Below, piece by piece: positions 1 to 8,822 of a stretch of 64,000 nucleotides of DNA (its first letter is position 1; the number at the start of each line of letters is the position of its first letter). Both the position numbers and the translations under genes were made by a program. The stretch comes from Mycobacterium persicum (GTDB lineage Bacteria > Actinomycetota > Actinomycetes > Mycobacteriales > Mycobacteriaceae): NCBI RefSeq assembly GCF_002086675.1, contig NZ_MVIF01000001.1, positions 124,001-188,000 of the forward strand. Direction: 5' to 3'. The notes beneath the pieces are model-generated. The model saw nothing but the letters and a program-made list of their open reading frames with translations, searched no databases and was not told the DNA's origin.

Positions 1-44
1 TTTTCTTACCGCACCGGCGGGGCCATCGGGTCAACACCCGGGAT

Positions 45-1052
45 TCATGCCGCAGATTTTCCCACCGCGGCCAACACCGCCAGAGTCGACGCCCGACTGC
101 CCACGGTTATTCGGGCACCGCCGTCCGGGTACAGCCGCACCTGCAGGCCCGCCCGGACGAACACGTCATGCCACAATCGACCCCTCGACGGCAGGTACAT
201 GAAGTTCGCGTGCGCATCGGTGGTGGCTATTCCCATGGCGCTCAATTGCCGCCGTAGGTAACGCCGTTCGGCCGTAATCAGCCGAACCCGGTGCAGCAAC
301 TGGTCTTCGGCTTCGTAGGAGGCCGCCACCGCAAGTATGCCGGTGCCGGCTATGCCGAACGGAAGCTGCTGGGCCCACAACGCCGCGGCCAATTCCGCTG
401 CGGCCAGGCCGTAGCCGATCCGCAGCCCCGCCAGCCCATAGGCCTTGGAAAAGGTCCGCACCACCAGCACATTGGGGAAACGAGCAAGCAACGCCGAAGC
501 GTCGATTCGATGCTCGGGCGCGGCGAATTCGATGTACGCCTCGTCGAGCAGCACCACGGTGTCCGGGGGCACCCGGCTCAGGAACCGCACCACCGCCGGC
601 ACCGGCTCCAGCGTGCCGGTCGGATTGTGCGGCCGGCACAGCACCACCACTCGGGCCTGGGCGGCGGCGGCGGCCAGCGCCCCCAGATCGTGATGGCCGT
701 AGTCGTCGAGAGGGACGGTCACCACCGTCAATCCCGCCAGCTGTGCGACGATCGGATATCCGTCGAAGGTCGGCGCCGCCATCACAATCGCATCCCCGGG
801 AACTGTCACCGCCCGTAGGGCCTGCATCACCACGCCGGTCGCGCCCGCTCCCAGCACCACCCGGTCGGCGCGCATGCCGATATGGCCGGCGATCACGTCG
901 CGCAGCCGTTCCGGCATGAACTCCGGATACCGGTTCACCGCGTCGATCGAGCGAATCAGCGCCGAGCGCACCGCAGGCAGCGGTGGGAACGGGTTCTCAT
1001 TGAGCGCCAACGCACCAGGGTCGATGGCGTTGGGGCTGATGACGTTGAGCAT
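45..1052 (-). CDS. HisC-like PLP-dependent aminotransferase
   Basis: A fold-type I, class I/II aminotransferase of about 335 residues, resembling histidinol-phosphate aminotransferase. Visible motifs are the N-terminal LNENPFPPLP, a PHNPTGT loop, the LLDEAYIEF aspartate that pairs with the PLP pyridine nitrogen, the Schiff-base lysine in RTFSKAYGLAGLR at about residue 202, and a C-terminal RITVG arginine for the substrate carboxylate or phosphate. The reading frame stays open far upstream, but the ATG at 1052 is chosen because it overlaps the stop of the KAS III gene as TGATG, implying translational coupling. It is last of four same-strand genes (ThDP enzyme, SRPBCC, KAS III, aminotransferase). 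A true hisC normally lies in the his operon, so this copy more likely aminates a pathway intermediate made by its neighbours. Substrate is unknown. Confidence 0.85.
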   Translation of the reverse strand: MLNVISPNAIDPGALALNENPFPPLPAVRSALIRSIDAVNRYPEFMPERLRDVIAGHIGMRADRVVLGAGATGVVMQALRAVTVPGDAIVMAAPTFDGYPIVAQLAGLTVVTVPLDDYGHHDLGALAAAAAQARVVVLCRPHNPTGTLEPVPAVVRFLSRVPPDTVVLLDEAYIEFAAPEHRIDASALLARFPNVLVVRTFSKAYGLAGLRIGYGLAAAELAAALWAQQLPFGIAGTGILAVAASYEAEDQLLHRVRLITAERRYLRRQLSAMGIATTDAHANFMYLPSRGRLWHDVFVRAGLQVRLYPDGGARITVGSRASTLAVLAAVGKSAA

Positions 1053-2071
1053 CAGGGCCGCCCGCCCCAGCGCACCGCCGCGGCCCCGGCGAAGTCGCCG
1101 GCGTGCGCAAACCCTGCCATCATGACCGTGTCGCCGGTCGCCACCCGCCCGGTCGAGATGGCCCGATCCAGATTGACCGGAATCCCCGCGCCGAACAGGT
1201 TTCCGCATGCGTCAAAGGTGTCCAGGTGCCGTTCGGCGGGCAGTTCGAGTGCTTCTCGCCAGTTGCGCAGAAACACCCGGTTGGGCTGGTTGGTGACCAG
1301 CAGGTCAATGTCCTTGGACGGCAGTCCAATCCGATCACAGACCGCCAGCGCCACTTCCGGGACCTGCCGGTTGCCGCGGGCCAGCACCTTGGTGATCTTG
1401 CTTTCGGTGAAACCGATGCACAGCTCGCCGGTACCGGGCTGCCACCACTTGCGCGGCGGGTCCGGGGCAAGCGTCATCTCGCCGGCGTATTCGCCATAGG
1501 TGCGGCAATCGATGCCGAGAACGGGCGACCGGTCAGACAGCGTGACCAGGCCCACCGCGGCCCCGTCGCCGGGCACTGCCGCTTGCGCCTTGCGACGGAC
1601 TCCGGGTTGATCGAACACCTGGCCGGCCGAATTCTGCGCGACGGCGATCAACGCCGTGCGCCCCGCGCCCGAGGCCAGCAGTTGGCGAGCCACGTTGAGC
1701 GCCAACACGAATACCGCGCACCCGCCGTTGTGCAAGTCCAGCACCCACGAGGGCCGCATGCCCAGGCGGTGAGCGATCCCGCCACCGGCGCCGTAGAACG
1801 GCACATCCGGTGCCTGAGTATGGGTGATCAGCACGTCGACGGCGTCGATCGCCTCCTCACCGTGGCGTTCGATCAACCCTCGTGTGGCACGCTCCACCAT
1901 GTCGACGGCGGTCTCGTCCGGGTCGACGTGATGGCGAAACGCCGGCGCACGGAACATCAGACTGTCACGCAGATCGTCGGATTCGGCGAATTGTGCGTAG
2001 TAATCCGCACCGATCGGCTCGCCGGGCAGATAGCTGGAAACGTCAATGAGACTGACGGATTGGCTCACCAT
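1052..2071 (-). CDS. KAS III (FabH-like) thiolase-fold enzyme with altered catalytic triad
   Basis: A protein of about 339 residues with the FabH fold. The nucleophile sits in HNGGCAVFV at about residue 118. The third triad position, Asn, is kept in DACGNLFGAGIP at about residue 288. The motif that normally supplies the catalytic His (xHQANxR in FabH) reads TNQPNRVF at about residue 260, so His appears replaced by Asn. In the family this His is needed to decarboxylate malonyl-ACP, so the enzyme may be an acyltransferase or a non-decarboxylative condensing enzyme; this is inference. The start is the ATG at 2071 behind GAGGTGA, 5 bp after the SRPBCC stop. The longer upstream frame is an overlap with that gene. 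It probably acts on an acyl group that the ThDP enzyme or aminotransferase also handles. Confidence 0.8.
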   Translation of the reverse strand: MVSQSVSLIDVSSYLPGEPIGADYYAQFAESDDLRDSLMFRAPAFRHHVDPDETAVDMVERATRGLIERHGEEAIDAVDVLITHTQAPDVPFYGAGGGIAHRLGMRPSWVLDLHNGGCAVFVLALNVARQLLASGAGRTALIAVAQNSAGQVFDQPGVRRKAQAAVPGDGAAVGLVTLSDRSPVLGIDCRTYGEYAGEMTLAPDPPRKWWQPGTGELCIGFTESKITKVLARGNRQVPEVALAVCDRIGLPSKDIDLLVTNQPNRVFLRNWREALELPAERHLDTFDACGNLFGAGIPVNLDRAISTGRVATGDTVMMAGFAHAGDFAGAAAVRWGGRP

Positions 2072-2076
2072 GTATG

Positions 2077-2742
2077 TCACCTCATCCAGACGGGTACGAC
2101 GGGTAAGCCGTTGCGGTGCCGGTATTCCGCGATGGCCTTGAGGTTCTTCAGTTCCAGCAGGTGGCCGGCACCGAACATGTCCCAGAAATCCCCCACCCAG
2201 ACCGATCGGTCGGCCGGCGCGGTCTCCGGGTAGGGGTTGTGGTCGTAGAACGGGTGGTGGCAATTCGTCCACAGCACAACCGAACCCGGGCGGTCCAGCA
2301 CCACCTGCGCGTCGACCACCCGCATCAGGTAGACCATCCACAGGTGCTTGCCCTGATCCCAGGCGCAGTGGTAATCCACCGTCCGGGCCTGCATATTGGC
2401 TATGGTGCGGGTGTAGATCCTGGTCTGCGAACCGAGCCGATCGTGGGCCAGCCACAGACCCGGCTCGTCGGTCGGTGTGAAGCCGCGCAGGCTGTAGGTC
2501 CACTCCTCGAGGCTGCGGGTGTCGGCCATGTAGGCGAACAGCTCGTCGGGGGGACAATCGATGAAATCGTTGACGGTACAGTACTCCCCGAAAACCTGAT
2601 CATGCGGATACACCGACCGCATCATCTCCATGATGATCGGGGTGGCCTGCTCCCGCGGGCTGGTTTCGATACGGATCAGCCCGTCAATGGGTGCCACGGT
2701 GCCGGTGTGGGTGAAGATATCGTCAAGCGCTGGCAGCGACAT
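2077..2742 (-). CDS. SRPBCC/START-like small-molecule binding protein
   Basis: A protein of about 221 residues with the look of a polyketide cyclase/SRPBCC protein. CPPDELFAYMADTRSLEEWTY near residue 60 is the typical start of that fold (helix followed by W), and WVGDFWDMFGAGHLLELKNLK near the C-terminus resembles its long closing helix. A His- and Cys-containing segment, TNCHHPFYDHNPYPE, is unusual and could line a pocket or bind metal. No transmembrane segment or signal peptide is seen. The ATG at 2742 is preceded by AAGGAGAA and overlaps the end of the ThDP gene by 20 bp, so it is translationally linked to it. Such proteins often bind or cyclise hydrophobic intermediates; the actual ligand is unknown. 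Confidence 0.7.
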   Translation of the reverse strand: MSLPALDDIFTHTGTVAPIDGLIRIETSPREQATPIIMEMMRSVYPHDQVFGEYCTVNDFIDCPPDELFAYMADTRSLEEWTYSLRGFTPTDEPGLWLAHDRLGSQTRIYTRTIANMQARTVDYHCAWDQGKHLWMVYLMRVVDAQVVLDRPGSVVLWTNCHHPFYDHNPYPETAPADRSVWVGDFWDMFGAGHLLELKNLKAIAEYRHRNGLPVVPVWMR

Positions 2743-4444
2743 CGGTATGGTTCTCCTTCGCGGTGGTTCCAATGAGAAACGGTGCAAACGGCGGAATTTC
2801 GTCGGCAGCGCATTCGACACTGACCACCGCCGGCCCGTCGGCATCCAATGCGGTACGCAATGCGATGGTTAACCGACCGACGTCGGTGACGTCGACAGAC
2901 GACAGGCCCGGAAACATCTCCGCCAGGCCAGATCCCAGCCGGCTGCGACGAAATCTGTTGTAGCTGTAGAGGTCTCCGTAGAAAAGTTGCTCGCGGGTCA
3001 CGCACATGGCGTGGGCATTGTTGTTGAACAAGACGAACGTCACCGGAAGCCGATACTGAACGGCGGTATGCACCTCCATGCCGTGCATGAAAAACGCGCC
3101 GTCCCCGGCGATTACCACGGTGCGTCCGGGGGACCGTCCAGTGTTTCTGCGCCCCAAGGCCATTCCGATGCCGGCACCGAAGCTGTAGCCCATGCCACCC
3201 ATCCCGAGCGCGACAGCGTACCTGCCGCCCCGGCGGGCCGACAGGTAGTGGATCGCGGCGGCGCCGGTGTTGCCGGCGTCGACCACGATGTCGGTGCCGT
3301 CGGGCAGCTCGTCGTTGAGCACCGCCATGGCATCGCGGTAGCACACGCCCGCGCCCGTCCAGGACGGCGGCCGTAGCTCGGCGCGCCGCACCAGGTCCGG
3401 TACCCGCAGCCCGGTGGGCCGCCCGGATCCCGAGAGCGCCTGGGTGAGGATGCGCAGTGACCCACGCAGGTCGTCGGTGTGCACATGGGTGCACGCAAGG
3501 TAGGGCGGCGCTGAACCGATCGACACCGTCCGCACCGCGGCCAGTGCGTCTTCCAGGCCGGCGCGGGCGGTCACGGGCAACCGGGTGCCGACGACGAGGC
3601 ACACCGCGCTGCCGGCCACCGCTTCGGCCACGTTCGGGTGCCCCATGACTCCGGTCACGCCCAGCGCCGACGACGATCCGAGGCCCGGTATCCCGGCGAC
3701 ATCCTTGGCCTCCGGCACGGTCGCCACCCTTGCCAGCAACACCGCTCGCAGCTGTTCGAGCTCCATTCGGGCGTTGTCGCGCGCGACCTGCTCGCCGACG
3801 ATGATCGTGACCGGGCCGTTCGCGCGGCGCAGTAGCTGAGCTATGGGATACGGGTTGCCGATGGGCCGCATGTCTCCCGGCGGCCGGCTGTGGTCGTCGA
3901 CCGCCACGTATCCCTGCTGAATGTCCTTGGGCAGCAACAACACAGCCGGACCGCCGGTGCGTGCCGCGGCGATGGCGCGCGGCAGGGCCGAGGCAATGTC
4001 TGCCGGCGCCAGCACCCGCTGACACGATAGCGACACCGCGGAGAACACCGCTTCTGCATCCAGCGATCCGTTGCGCCCGCTGGTGTCCTGAAAGGCGCCC
4101 CGGCCGTCCAGGGCGGTGGCGGATTGACCGACCAGGGCAAGCACCGGCACCCGGCTTGCCAGCGCCTCCCCCAATCCCGCGACGAGATTGAGGGCGCCGC
4201 CGCCGGAGGTCGCTATCACCACTCCTAACCCAGATCCCAGCCCGGCTCCGCTGCGACTGTAGCCGTCGGCCATTGCGGCAGCGGAGAATTCGTGCTTGGC
4301 CAGGACGGCGCACAGCGACGGGTGGAAATGCGCGGCGTCGTAGAGGTCTTCGATGTTGGCTCCGTCCACACCGAAGACGTGGTCTACCCCGATTGCCGCG
4401 AGGTGGTCCACGATGTGGTCGACCACCCGGTGTTTCCTCGGCAT
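2723..4444 (-). CDS. Thiamine diphosphate-dependent enzyme (acetolactate synthase/decarboxylase superfamily)
   Basis: A protein of about 573 residues with the three-domain ThDP fold. The activating glutamate is in AKHEFSAAAMADGYSR near residue 51. The ThDP/Mg motif GDGAFF...NNN lies in the C-terminal domain (VIAGDGAFFMHGMEV followed by LFNNNAHAMC). The central domain is degenerate for FAD binding, so a true acetolactate synthase is unlikely. A decarboxylase, carboligase or Stetter-type enzyme is more probable. The ATG at 4444 lies 7 nt after the -10 box of a SigL-type promoter, which would give a leaderless transcript. A GTG at 4426 preceded by AGGAAA is an alternative start. It is first of a four-gene set behind rslA. 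Substrate and product are unknown. Confidence 0.85.
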   Translation of the reverse strand: MPRKHRVVDHIVDHLAAIGVDHVFGVDGANIEDLYDAAHFHPSLCAVLAKHEFSAAAMADGYSRSGAGLGSGLGVVIATSGGGALNLVAGLGEALASRVPVLALVGQSATALDGRGAFQDTSGRNGSLDAEAVFSAVSLSCQRVLAPADIASALPRAIAAARTGGPAVLLLPKDIQQGYVAVDDHSRPPGDMRPIGNPYPIAQLLRRANGPVTIIVGEQVARDNARMELEQLRAVLLARVATVPEAKDVAGIPGLGSSSALGVTGVMGHPNVAEAVAGSAVCLVVGTRLPVTARAGLEDALAAVRTVSIGSAPPYLACTHVHTDDLRGSLRILTQALSGSGRPTGLRVPDLVRRAELRPPSWTGAGVCYRDAMAVLNDELPDGTDIVVDAGNTGAAAIHYLSARRGGRYAVALGMGGMGYSFGAGIGMALGRRNTGRSPGRTVVIAGDGAFFMHGMEVHTAVQYRLPVTFVLFNNNAHAMCVTREQLFYGDLYSYNRFRRSRLGSGLAEMFPGLSSVDVTDVGRLTIALRTALDADGPAVVSVECAADEIPPFAPFLIGTTAKENHTDVAASA

Positions 4445-4450
4445 GTCGGT

Positions 4451-4478
4451 AACACGACCCGCGGCGAACTTCAGTTCA
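4451..4478 (-). promoter_or_regulatory. SigL-type promoter for the ThDP/KAS III gene set
   Basis: On the minus strand TGAACT (4478-4473), a 16-nt spacer and CGTGTT (4456-4451) match the published M. tuberculosis SigL consensus TGAACC-N16/17-CGTGTC in 10 of 12 positions. The -10 box ends 6 nt before the ATG at 4444, so transcription would start at or next to the initiation codon. It sits in the 51-bp gap behind rslA. This predicts SigL control of the four genes downstream, separately from read-through of sigL-rslA. Confidence 0.6.
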
Positions 4479-4485
4479 CCGCGGG
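4458..4485. repeat. 13-bp inverted repeat behind rslA
   Basis: The arms 4458-4470 and 4473-4485 are complementary apart from one G-T pair and are separated by 2 nt. The element lies in the rslA/ThDP gap and overlaps the -35 box and spacer of the SigL-type promoter. No U-run follows, so it could be an operator or an intrinsic hairpin that dampens read-through from rslA. Confidence 0.5.
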
Positions 4486-4495
4486 CCGAGCGAAT

Positions 4496-5260
4496 TCAGA
4501 GCGAACGCTGCAGCAGCACTTGGCCGGTATCGGCGTAAACCACTTGCACGGCGGCGATTCGATCGACCGGTATCGAGATGCTGCCGGCCGGTGTCGCGGT
4601 GTGGCCGGGTTCGGCCACCCACGTCGCCAGCCGGGTTTGGCTGCCGTCGCGACCCACCACGACCATCGCCAGCGTGTCGTGGGGCGCATCCGGCGGAGCC
4701 AGGCAAACACACCGCAGGTTGATGAACGTCCCCCAGTGCTCGGGGTGCACCGACACCGTCGAAACCAGCAGTTTGGTCCCGACCTGAGCCATCGGCTGTG
4801 CCGACACGGCCGGCGACTGCGGTGATCCGGTATGCCCCTGGACGCCTACCAGCACAGCGATGCCCAACAGCACGGCCGCGGCGGCCGAGGCCACCCACGT
4901 CGCCAGCCGGGCGCGGCGACGGCGCCAGCGCACCGTTGCCAACAATGACGGCAACAATTGCGGCGAGAGCTGCGGCGCAGCCGGCGGACCACCCGCGGCG
5001 GGACCGGACTCGTTCATCGCCGCCACCTCGTCACGGTCGAGCTGCGAAAGCAATGCGGGCACACCGGAGAGTTCGACGACGGCCTGGCGGCAGCCGGGAC
5101 ACCCGTTCATGTGCTCTTCGTATTCGCGGCGATCGGTCGCCGACAGCGACCCCAATACGTAAGCGGCGTCCCACATCCCGTAGGGGTGGTTGCGACCGGT
5201 CGTCAGGTCATAGCCCTCGTTGTCACCGGGCGGGCCAAGCCCCCTAAGCGACGTGACCAT
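4496..5260 (-). CDS. rslA: Anti-sigma factor RslA (zinc-binding, membrane-anchored)
   Basis: A protein of about 254 residues, collinear with M. tuberculosis Rv0736. The N-terminal ZAS domain contains HMNGCPGC (H-x3-C-x2-C), which binds zinc and clamps SigL. An arginine cluster (RWRRRRARL) precedes a single transmembrane helix near residues 118-140 (WVASAAAAVLLGIAVLVGV). A conserved extracytoplasmic domain ends in VLLQRSL. In M. tuberculosis, oxidation of the zinc cysteines releases SigL. The frame opens at 5269, but that ATG directly abuts the GGAG. The in-frame ATG at 5260 lies 9 nt behind the same AGGAG and is the better start. It is cotranscribed 69 bp behind sigL, and a SigL-type promoter follows it. 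Confidence 0.93.
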   Translation of the reverse strand: MVTSLRGLGPPGDNEGYDLTTGRNHPYGMWDAAYVLGSLSATDRREYEEHMNGCPGCRQAVVELSGVPALLSQLDRDEVAAMNESGPAAGGPPAAPQLSPQLLPSLLATVRWRRRRARLATWVASAAAAVLLGIAVLVGVQGHTGSPQSPAVSAQPMAQVGTKLLVSTVSVHPEHWGTFINLRCVCLAPPDAPHDTLAMVVVGRDGSQTRLATWVAEPGHTATPAGSISIPVDRIAAVQVVYADTGQVLLQRSL

Positions 5261-5329
5261 GTCATCCATCTCCTGTCACCCCCAAGTATTCGGAACGGAC
5301 GGCCGCCCGGATGGGTCCGTGAACGGTCG

Positions 5330-5875
5330 TCATCGCGTCACCCCAAGTTCCTGCAGGCCGAGGCGCAGCGCCCGCACCGCGTAGTGCAGTCGCGACTTGA
5401 CGGTGCCTTCGGCGATTCCGAGGTCGCCGGCAATCTGCGCGGTGGTCCAACCACGATAGTAGGACCGCTCGATCACGGCCCGGTGCTCGTCGGACAGGTG
5501 AGCCATCGCCTCGGCGATCAGCAACCGGTCCAGCGCCGCGTTCACCTCGTCGGGCACGGACTGCTCGGGCGCGCCCGATTCGTCGCTGGAGCCGACGACA
5601 TTGCGGAACCGCGCGCTGCGCCGATCGTCGATGATCATGTTGCGCGCGACGGTGAACAACCACGCGCGCGCCGACCGCTCGGTATCACCTATCACTTCGG
5701 GGTGTTGCCATGCCCGCAACAACGTCTCCTGGACAACGTCCTCGGCCTGGCTCGCGTCGCCGGTCAACCGCAAGGCATAACGCCACAACACCGCGGCATG
5801 CTCGTCGTAGAGCGCCTTCATCAGCGCGGCCTCGGTAGCCCCGGACGCCGCCCGAGTGCCGGCCACCCGACCCAC
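5330..5875 (-). CDS. sigL: ECF RNA polymerase sigma factor SigL
   Basis: A group 4 (ECF) sigma factor of about 181 residues. Region 2 is LYDEHAAVLWRYALRLTGD through AWLFTVARNMIIDDRRS, and region 4 is LSDEHRAVIERSYYRGWTTAQIAGDLGIAEGTVKSRLH, which contains the helix-turn-helix. The frame runs back to 5935, but the GTG at 5875 is chosen because GGAGGTGA lies 4 nt upstream and a perfect SigL promoter ends 20 nt before it. A GTG at 5866 is also possible. M. tuberculosis SigL controls its own operon and the pks10/pks7 region. Here the next genes downstream of rslA again include a condensing enzyme. Confidence 0.95.
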   Translation of the reverse strand: MGRVAGTRAASGATEAALMKALYDEHAAVLWRYALRLTGDASQAEDVVQETLLRAWQHPEVIGDTERSARAWLFTVARNMIIDDRRSARFRNVVGSSDESGAPEQSVPDEVNAALDRLLIAEAMAHLSDEHRAVIERSYYRGWTTAQIAGDLGIAEGTVKSRLHYAVRALRLGLQELGVTR

Positions 5876-5894
5876 TCGATCACCTCCCGCTTCT

Positions 5895-5922
5895 GACACG
5901 AGTCGAGTAGGTGTTTGGTTCA
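5895..5922 (-). promoter_or_regulatory. Autoregulatory SigL promoter
   Basis: On the minus strand TGAACC (5922-5917), a 16-nt spacer and CGTGTC (5900-5895) match the published SigL consensus exactly. It lies between the end of map and the sigL start, with a predicted 5' leader of only about 13 nt that holds the GGAGG. Confidence 0.85.
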
Positions 5923-5927
5923 GCCGT

Positions 5928-6728
5928 CTAACCAAAGGTCAAGACTCGGGGCCCGTCCTCGGTTACCGCAACTGTGTGCTCCCAGTGTGCCGCACGCGAT
6001 CCGTCGGCAGTAGTGACTGTCCAGTTGTCGTCGAGCACCACGGTCCGGCCGGTGCCCAGGGTCAGCATCGGTTCGATGGCCAGCACCGAGCCCGCGGCCA
6101 GCACCGGCCCGCGCCCGGGAGCGCCCTCGTTGGGCAAGAACGGATCCAGATGCATCTGCCGGCCGATCCCGTGGCCGCCGTACCCGTCGACGATTCCGAA
6201 CGAACGGCCGTAGCGGGTCTCGGCGGTGCGGGTGCCCTGCTCGATGGCATGCGAGACGTCGGTCAGCCGATTACCGACCACCATCGCCTTGATTCCGGCC
6301 TCCAATGAGGCCCGGGTCGCTTCCGACAGGGCTTCGTCGGCCGGACTGAGCCGTCCGACCCCGAAGGTGATGGCCGCGTCGCCGTGCCAGCCGTCCAGGA
6401 CCGCCCCGCAATCGATCGAAACCAGGTCGCCGGCGGCCAGGATTTCGGCGGCGGACGGAATGCCGTGGACCACGCGGTCATTGACCGAGACGCAGATCGA
6501 CGCCGGGTAGCCGTGATAGCCCAGGAACGACGGGGTCGCGCCGGCTTCGCGGATCACGGTCTCGGCGATGTCGTCGAGGCTCAGGCTGGACACCCCGGCG
6601 ACCGCCGCCGCCCGGGCGGCCCGCAGGGCCGCGGCCACGACGGAGCCCGCCGCGGCCATTGCGTCAAGCTCGCCGGCAGTGCGTTGTGGCACGACTTTGC
6701 GGCCCCGCAACCGTGCCAGGGCACGCAT
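5928..6728 (-). CDS. map: Methionine aminopeptidase type I
   Basis: A protein of about 266 residues, the same length as M. tuberculosis MapA (Rv0734). It removes the initiator Met from nascent proteins. Metal ligands are visible: Asp in [19 protein letters not shown] (two aspartates), His in [12 protein letters not shown], Glu in [10 protein letters not shown] and Glu in [12 protein letters not shown]. It lies 2 bp behind adk, in the usual secY-adk-map order. The sigL promoter follows immediately after its stop. Confidence 0.95.
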   Translation of the reverse strand: MRALARLRGRKVVPQRTAGELDAMAAAGSVVAAALRAARAAAVAGVSSLSLDDIAETVIREAGATPSFLGYHGYPASICVSVNDRVVHGIPSAAEILAAGDLVSIDCGAVLDGWHGDAAITFGVGRLSPADEALSEATRASLEAGIKAMVVGNRLTDVSHAIEQGTRTAETRYGRSFGIVDGYGGHGIGRQMHLDPFLPNEGAPGRGPVLAAGSVLAIEPMLTLGTGRTVVLDDNWTVTTADGSRAAHWEHTVAVTEDGPRVLTFG

Positions 6729-6730
6729 GG

Positions 6731-7276
6731 CTACTTCCCCAGGGCCTGCAACGCGCGAGCGAACACTTCATCCATGGTGCCAACCGCGTCGACGGTTTTC
6801 AGTTGGCTGCTGTAATACTCCAGCAGCGGCGCGGTCTCATCGCGGTAAACCTTCATCCGGTTGAGGATCACGTCGTCGGTGTCGTCGGCGCGGCCACGGC
6901 TCTTGAGCCGCTCCAGCAACACCTCCTCGGACACCCGGAACTCCAGCACGGCGTCGATGTCGGTCCCCCGGCGTTCGAGCATCTCGTGCAGCGCCTTGGC
7001 CTGTTCCACCGAGCGTGGGTATCCGTCGAGGATGAATCCGTTGGCCGCGTCCGGGTTGTTCAATCGATCGTCGACGAGTTGGTTTGTCAGATCGGACGGC
7101 ACCAGGTTACCGGCGCTCAGGTACCGCTTGGCCTCGATGCCCAGCTTGGTGCCGTCTTCAATGTTTTGCCGGAACAGCTCGCCGGTGGAGATCTGCGGGA
7201 TCCCCAGCTTTTCGGCCAGCTTTTGGGCTTGCGTCCCCTTGCCCGCCCCGGGCGGTCCCAGCAAAACGACTCTCAC
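6731..7276 (-). CDS. adk: Adenylate kinase
   Basis: A protein of 181 residues that interconverts ATP + AMP and two ADP. The P-loop [10 protein letters not shown] lies at the N-terminus, and the lid/NMP motifs are ISTGELFR and [10 protein letters not shown]. The short lid is typical of the actinobacterial short form. Its start overlaps the secY stop by 4 bp (ATGA), in the classical secY-adk-map arrangement. Confidence 0.97.
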   Translation of the reverse strand: MRVVLLGPPGAGKGTQAQKLAEKLGIPQISTGELFRQNIEDGTKLGIEAKRYLSAGNLVPSDLTNQLVDDRLNNPDAANGFILDGYPRSVEQAKALHEMLERRGTDIDAVLEFRVSEEVLLERLKSRGRADDTDDVILNRMKVYRDETAPLLEYYSSQLKTVDAVGTMDEVFARALQALGK

Positions 7277-8598
7277 TTGAGGAACCCTTCGTAGTTGCGC
7301 TGCATGAGCTGACTCTCGATCTGTTTGACCGTATCCAAACCGACACCGATCATGATCAGAACCGCGGTACCCCCGAAGGGTAGGTTCTGAACTCCGCCAC
7401 TGGCGCCGATCTGCAGGAACAGATTGGGCAACACGGCAATCACGCCGAGGTAGATCGAACCCGGCAGGGTAATCCGGCTCAGCACATAACGCAGGTAATC
7501 AGCGGTCGGGCGGCCCGGACGAATGCCTGGAATAAAGCCGCCGAACTTTTTCATCTCGTCGGCACGCTCGTCGGGATTGAACGTGATCGACACATAGAAG
7601 TAGGTGAAGAAGATGATCAGGCCGAAGTAGATGGCGATATAGCCGATGTTGCTGGGGTCGGACAGGTAGGTGGCGACGAACTTGTCCCACCAGCCACGAC
7701 CGAGACCCCCGGTGCCGCTGCGGACCAGCTGAGTGATCAGGTGCGGAATGTAGATCAGCGACGAAGCAAAGATCACCGGGATGACGCCGGCCTGGTTGAC
7801 CTTGAGCGGCAGATATGTCGACGTCCCGCCATACATCCGCCGGCCCACCATCCGTTTGGCGTATTGCACCGGGATGCGGCGCTGGCCCTGCTCGACGAAG
7901 ACCACGCCGACGATGATGATCAGCGTGGCCACGCAGACCGCGGCGAAGACCGCGCCGCCGCGGCTTTCCAGGATGTCATGTCCTTCGGGATAGATGCGGG
8001 CGGCAATACCGACGAAGATCAGTAGCGACATGCCGTTGCCGATGCCGCGTTCGGTGATCAACTCGCCCATCCACATCACCAGCGCCGCGCCACTGGTCAT
8101 CACCAGCACGATGACGACCAGGGTGAAAATGCTGTCATCGGCGATGATTTTCTCGCGGCAGCCTTGCAGCAGCTGGTCGTTGGCCGCCAGCGCCACGATG
8201 CTGGTGGCCTGCAGAATCGCCAGCGCGATCGCCAGATAACGGGTGTACTGCGTCATCTTGGCCTGGCCGGACTGGCCCTCCTTACGCAGTTCCTCAAATC
8301 GGGGAATGACGACGGTCAGCAGCTGCACGATGATGCTGGCGGTGATGTACGGCATCACCCCGACCGCGAACACCGTGAGCTTGAGCAGCGCACCGCCGGA
8401 GAACAGGTTGATCAGCGAGTAGATCTGGCCGGCTTCGCCGCTGCTGGCCTGTTTGATGCACTGCTGGACGTGTGGGAAGTCGACGCCCGGAGACGGCAGC
8501 GAGGCGCCGACCCGGTACAGCACCACGATGCCCAGCGTGAAGAGGATCTTCCGTCTCAGGTCGACCGTACGCAGCGATGAGATGAAAGCCGAAAGCAC
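7273..8598 (-). CDS. secY: Protein translocase subunit SecY
   Basis: The central membrane pore of the Sec translocon, 441 residues, with ten predicted transmembrane helices. It begins [20 protein letters not shown] and ends [14 protein letters not shown], both conserved in mycobacteria. The plug helix and the [28 protein letters not shown] and [16 protein letters not shown] signatures are visible. The frame opens earlier at 8625, but the GTG at 8598 behind GAGGAAGTA gives the standard length. The 5' gap to the divergent methyltransferase (8599-8822) carries an AT-rich GATAAT (minus strand, 8676-8671), a plausible -10 element, with no good -35. Confidence 0.96.
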   Translation of the reverse strand: MLSAFISSLRTVDLRRKILFTLGIVVLYRVGASLPSPGVDFPHVQQCIKQASSGEAGQIYSLINLFSGGALLKLTVFAVGVMPYITASIIVQLLTVVIPRFEELRKEGQSGQAKMTQYTRYLAIALAILQATSIVALAANDQLLQGCREKIIADDSIFTLVVIVLVMTSGAALVMWMGELITERGIGNGMSLLIFVGIAARIYPEGHDILESRGGAVFAAVCVATLIIIVGVVFVEQGQRRIPVQYAKRMVGRRMYGGTSTYLPLKVNQAGVIPVIFASSLIYIPHLITQLVRSGTGGLGRGWWDKFVATYLSDPSNIGYIAIYFGLIIFFTYFYVSITFNPDERADEMKKFGGFIPGIRPGRPTADYLRYVLSRITLPGSIYLGVIAVLPNLFLQIGASGGVQNLPFGGTAVLIMIGVGLDTVKQIESQLMQRNYEGFLK

Positions 8599-8822
8599 TA
8601 CTTCCTCCTGCGCAGCGGGGGTCATCCTGCATTACGCGCCCAACACTCGCAGGCCAGGACGTACGGCCGCATTATCTACAGCGCGTCAAACCGTTACGAG
8701 ATTAACAGCTGATGTGGGTGGAACTTGCCAGGGTGCCGTGGCGGCCCCGGGTGAGGGGTACAGTCATGGTAGTTCGTTATATTTGCTAAGTATCAATGAG
8801 TTGGCCGGCGGAGGGCAAACGG

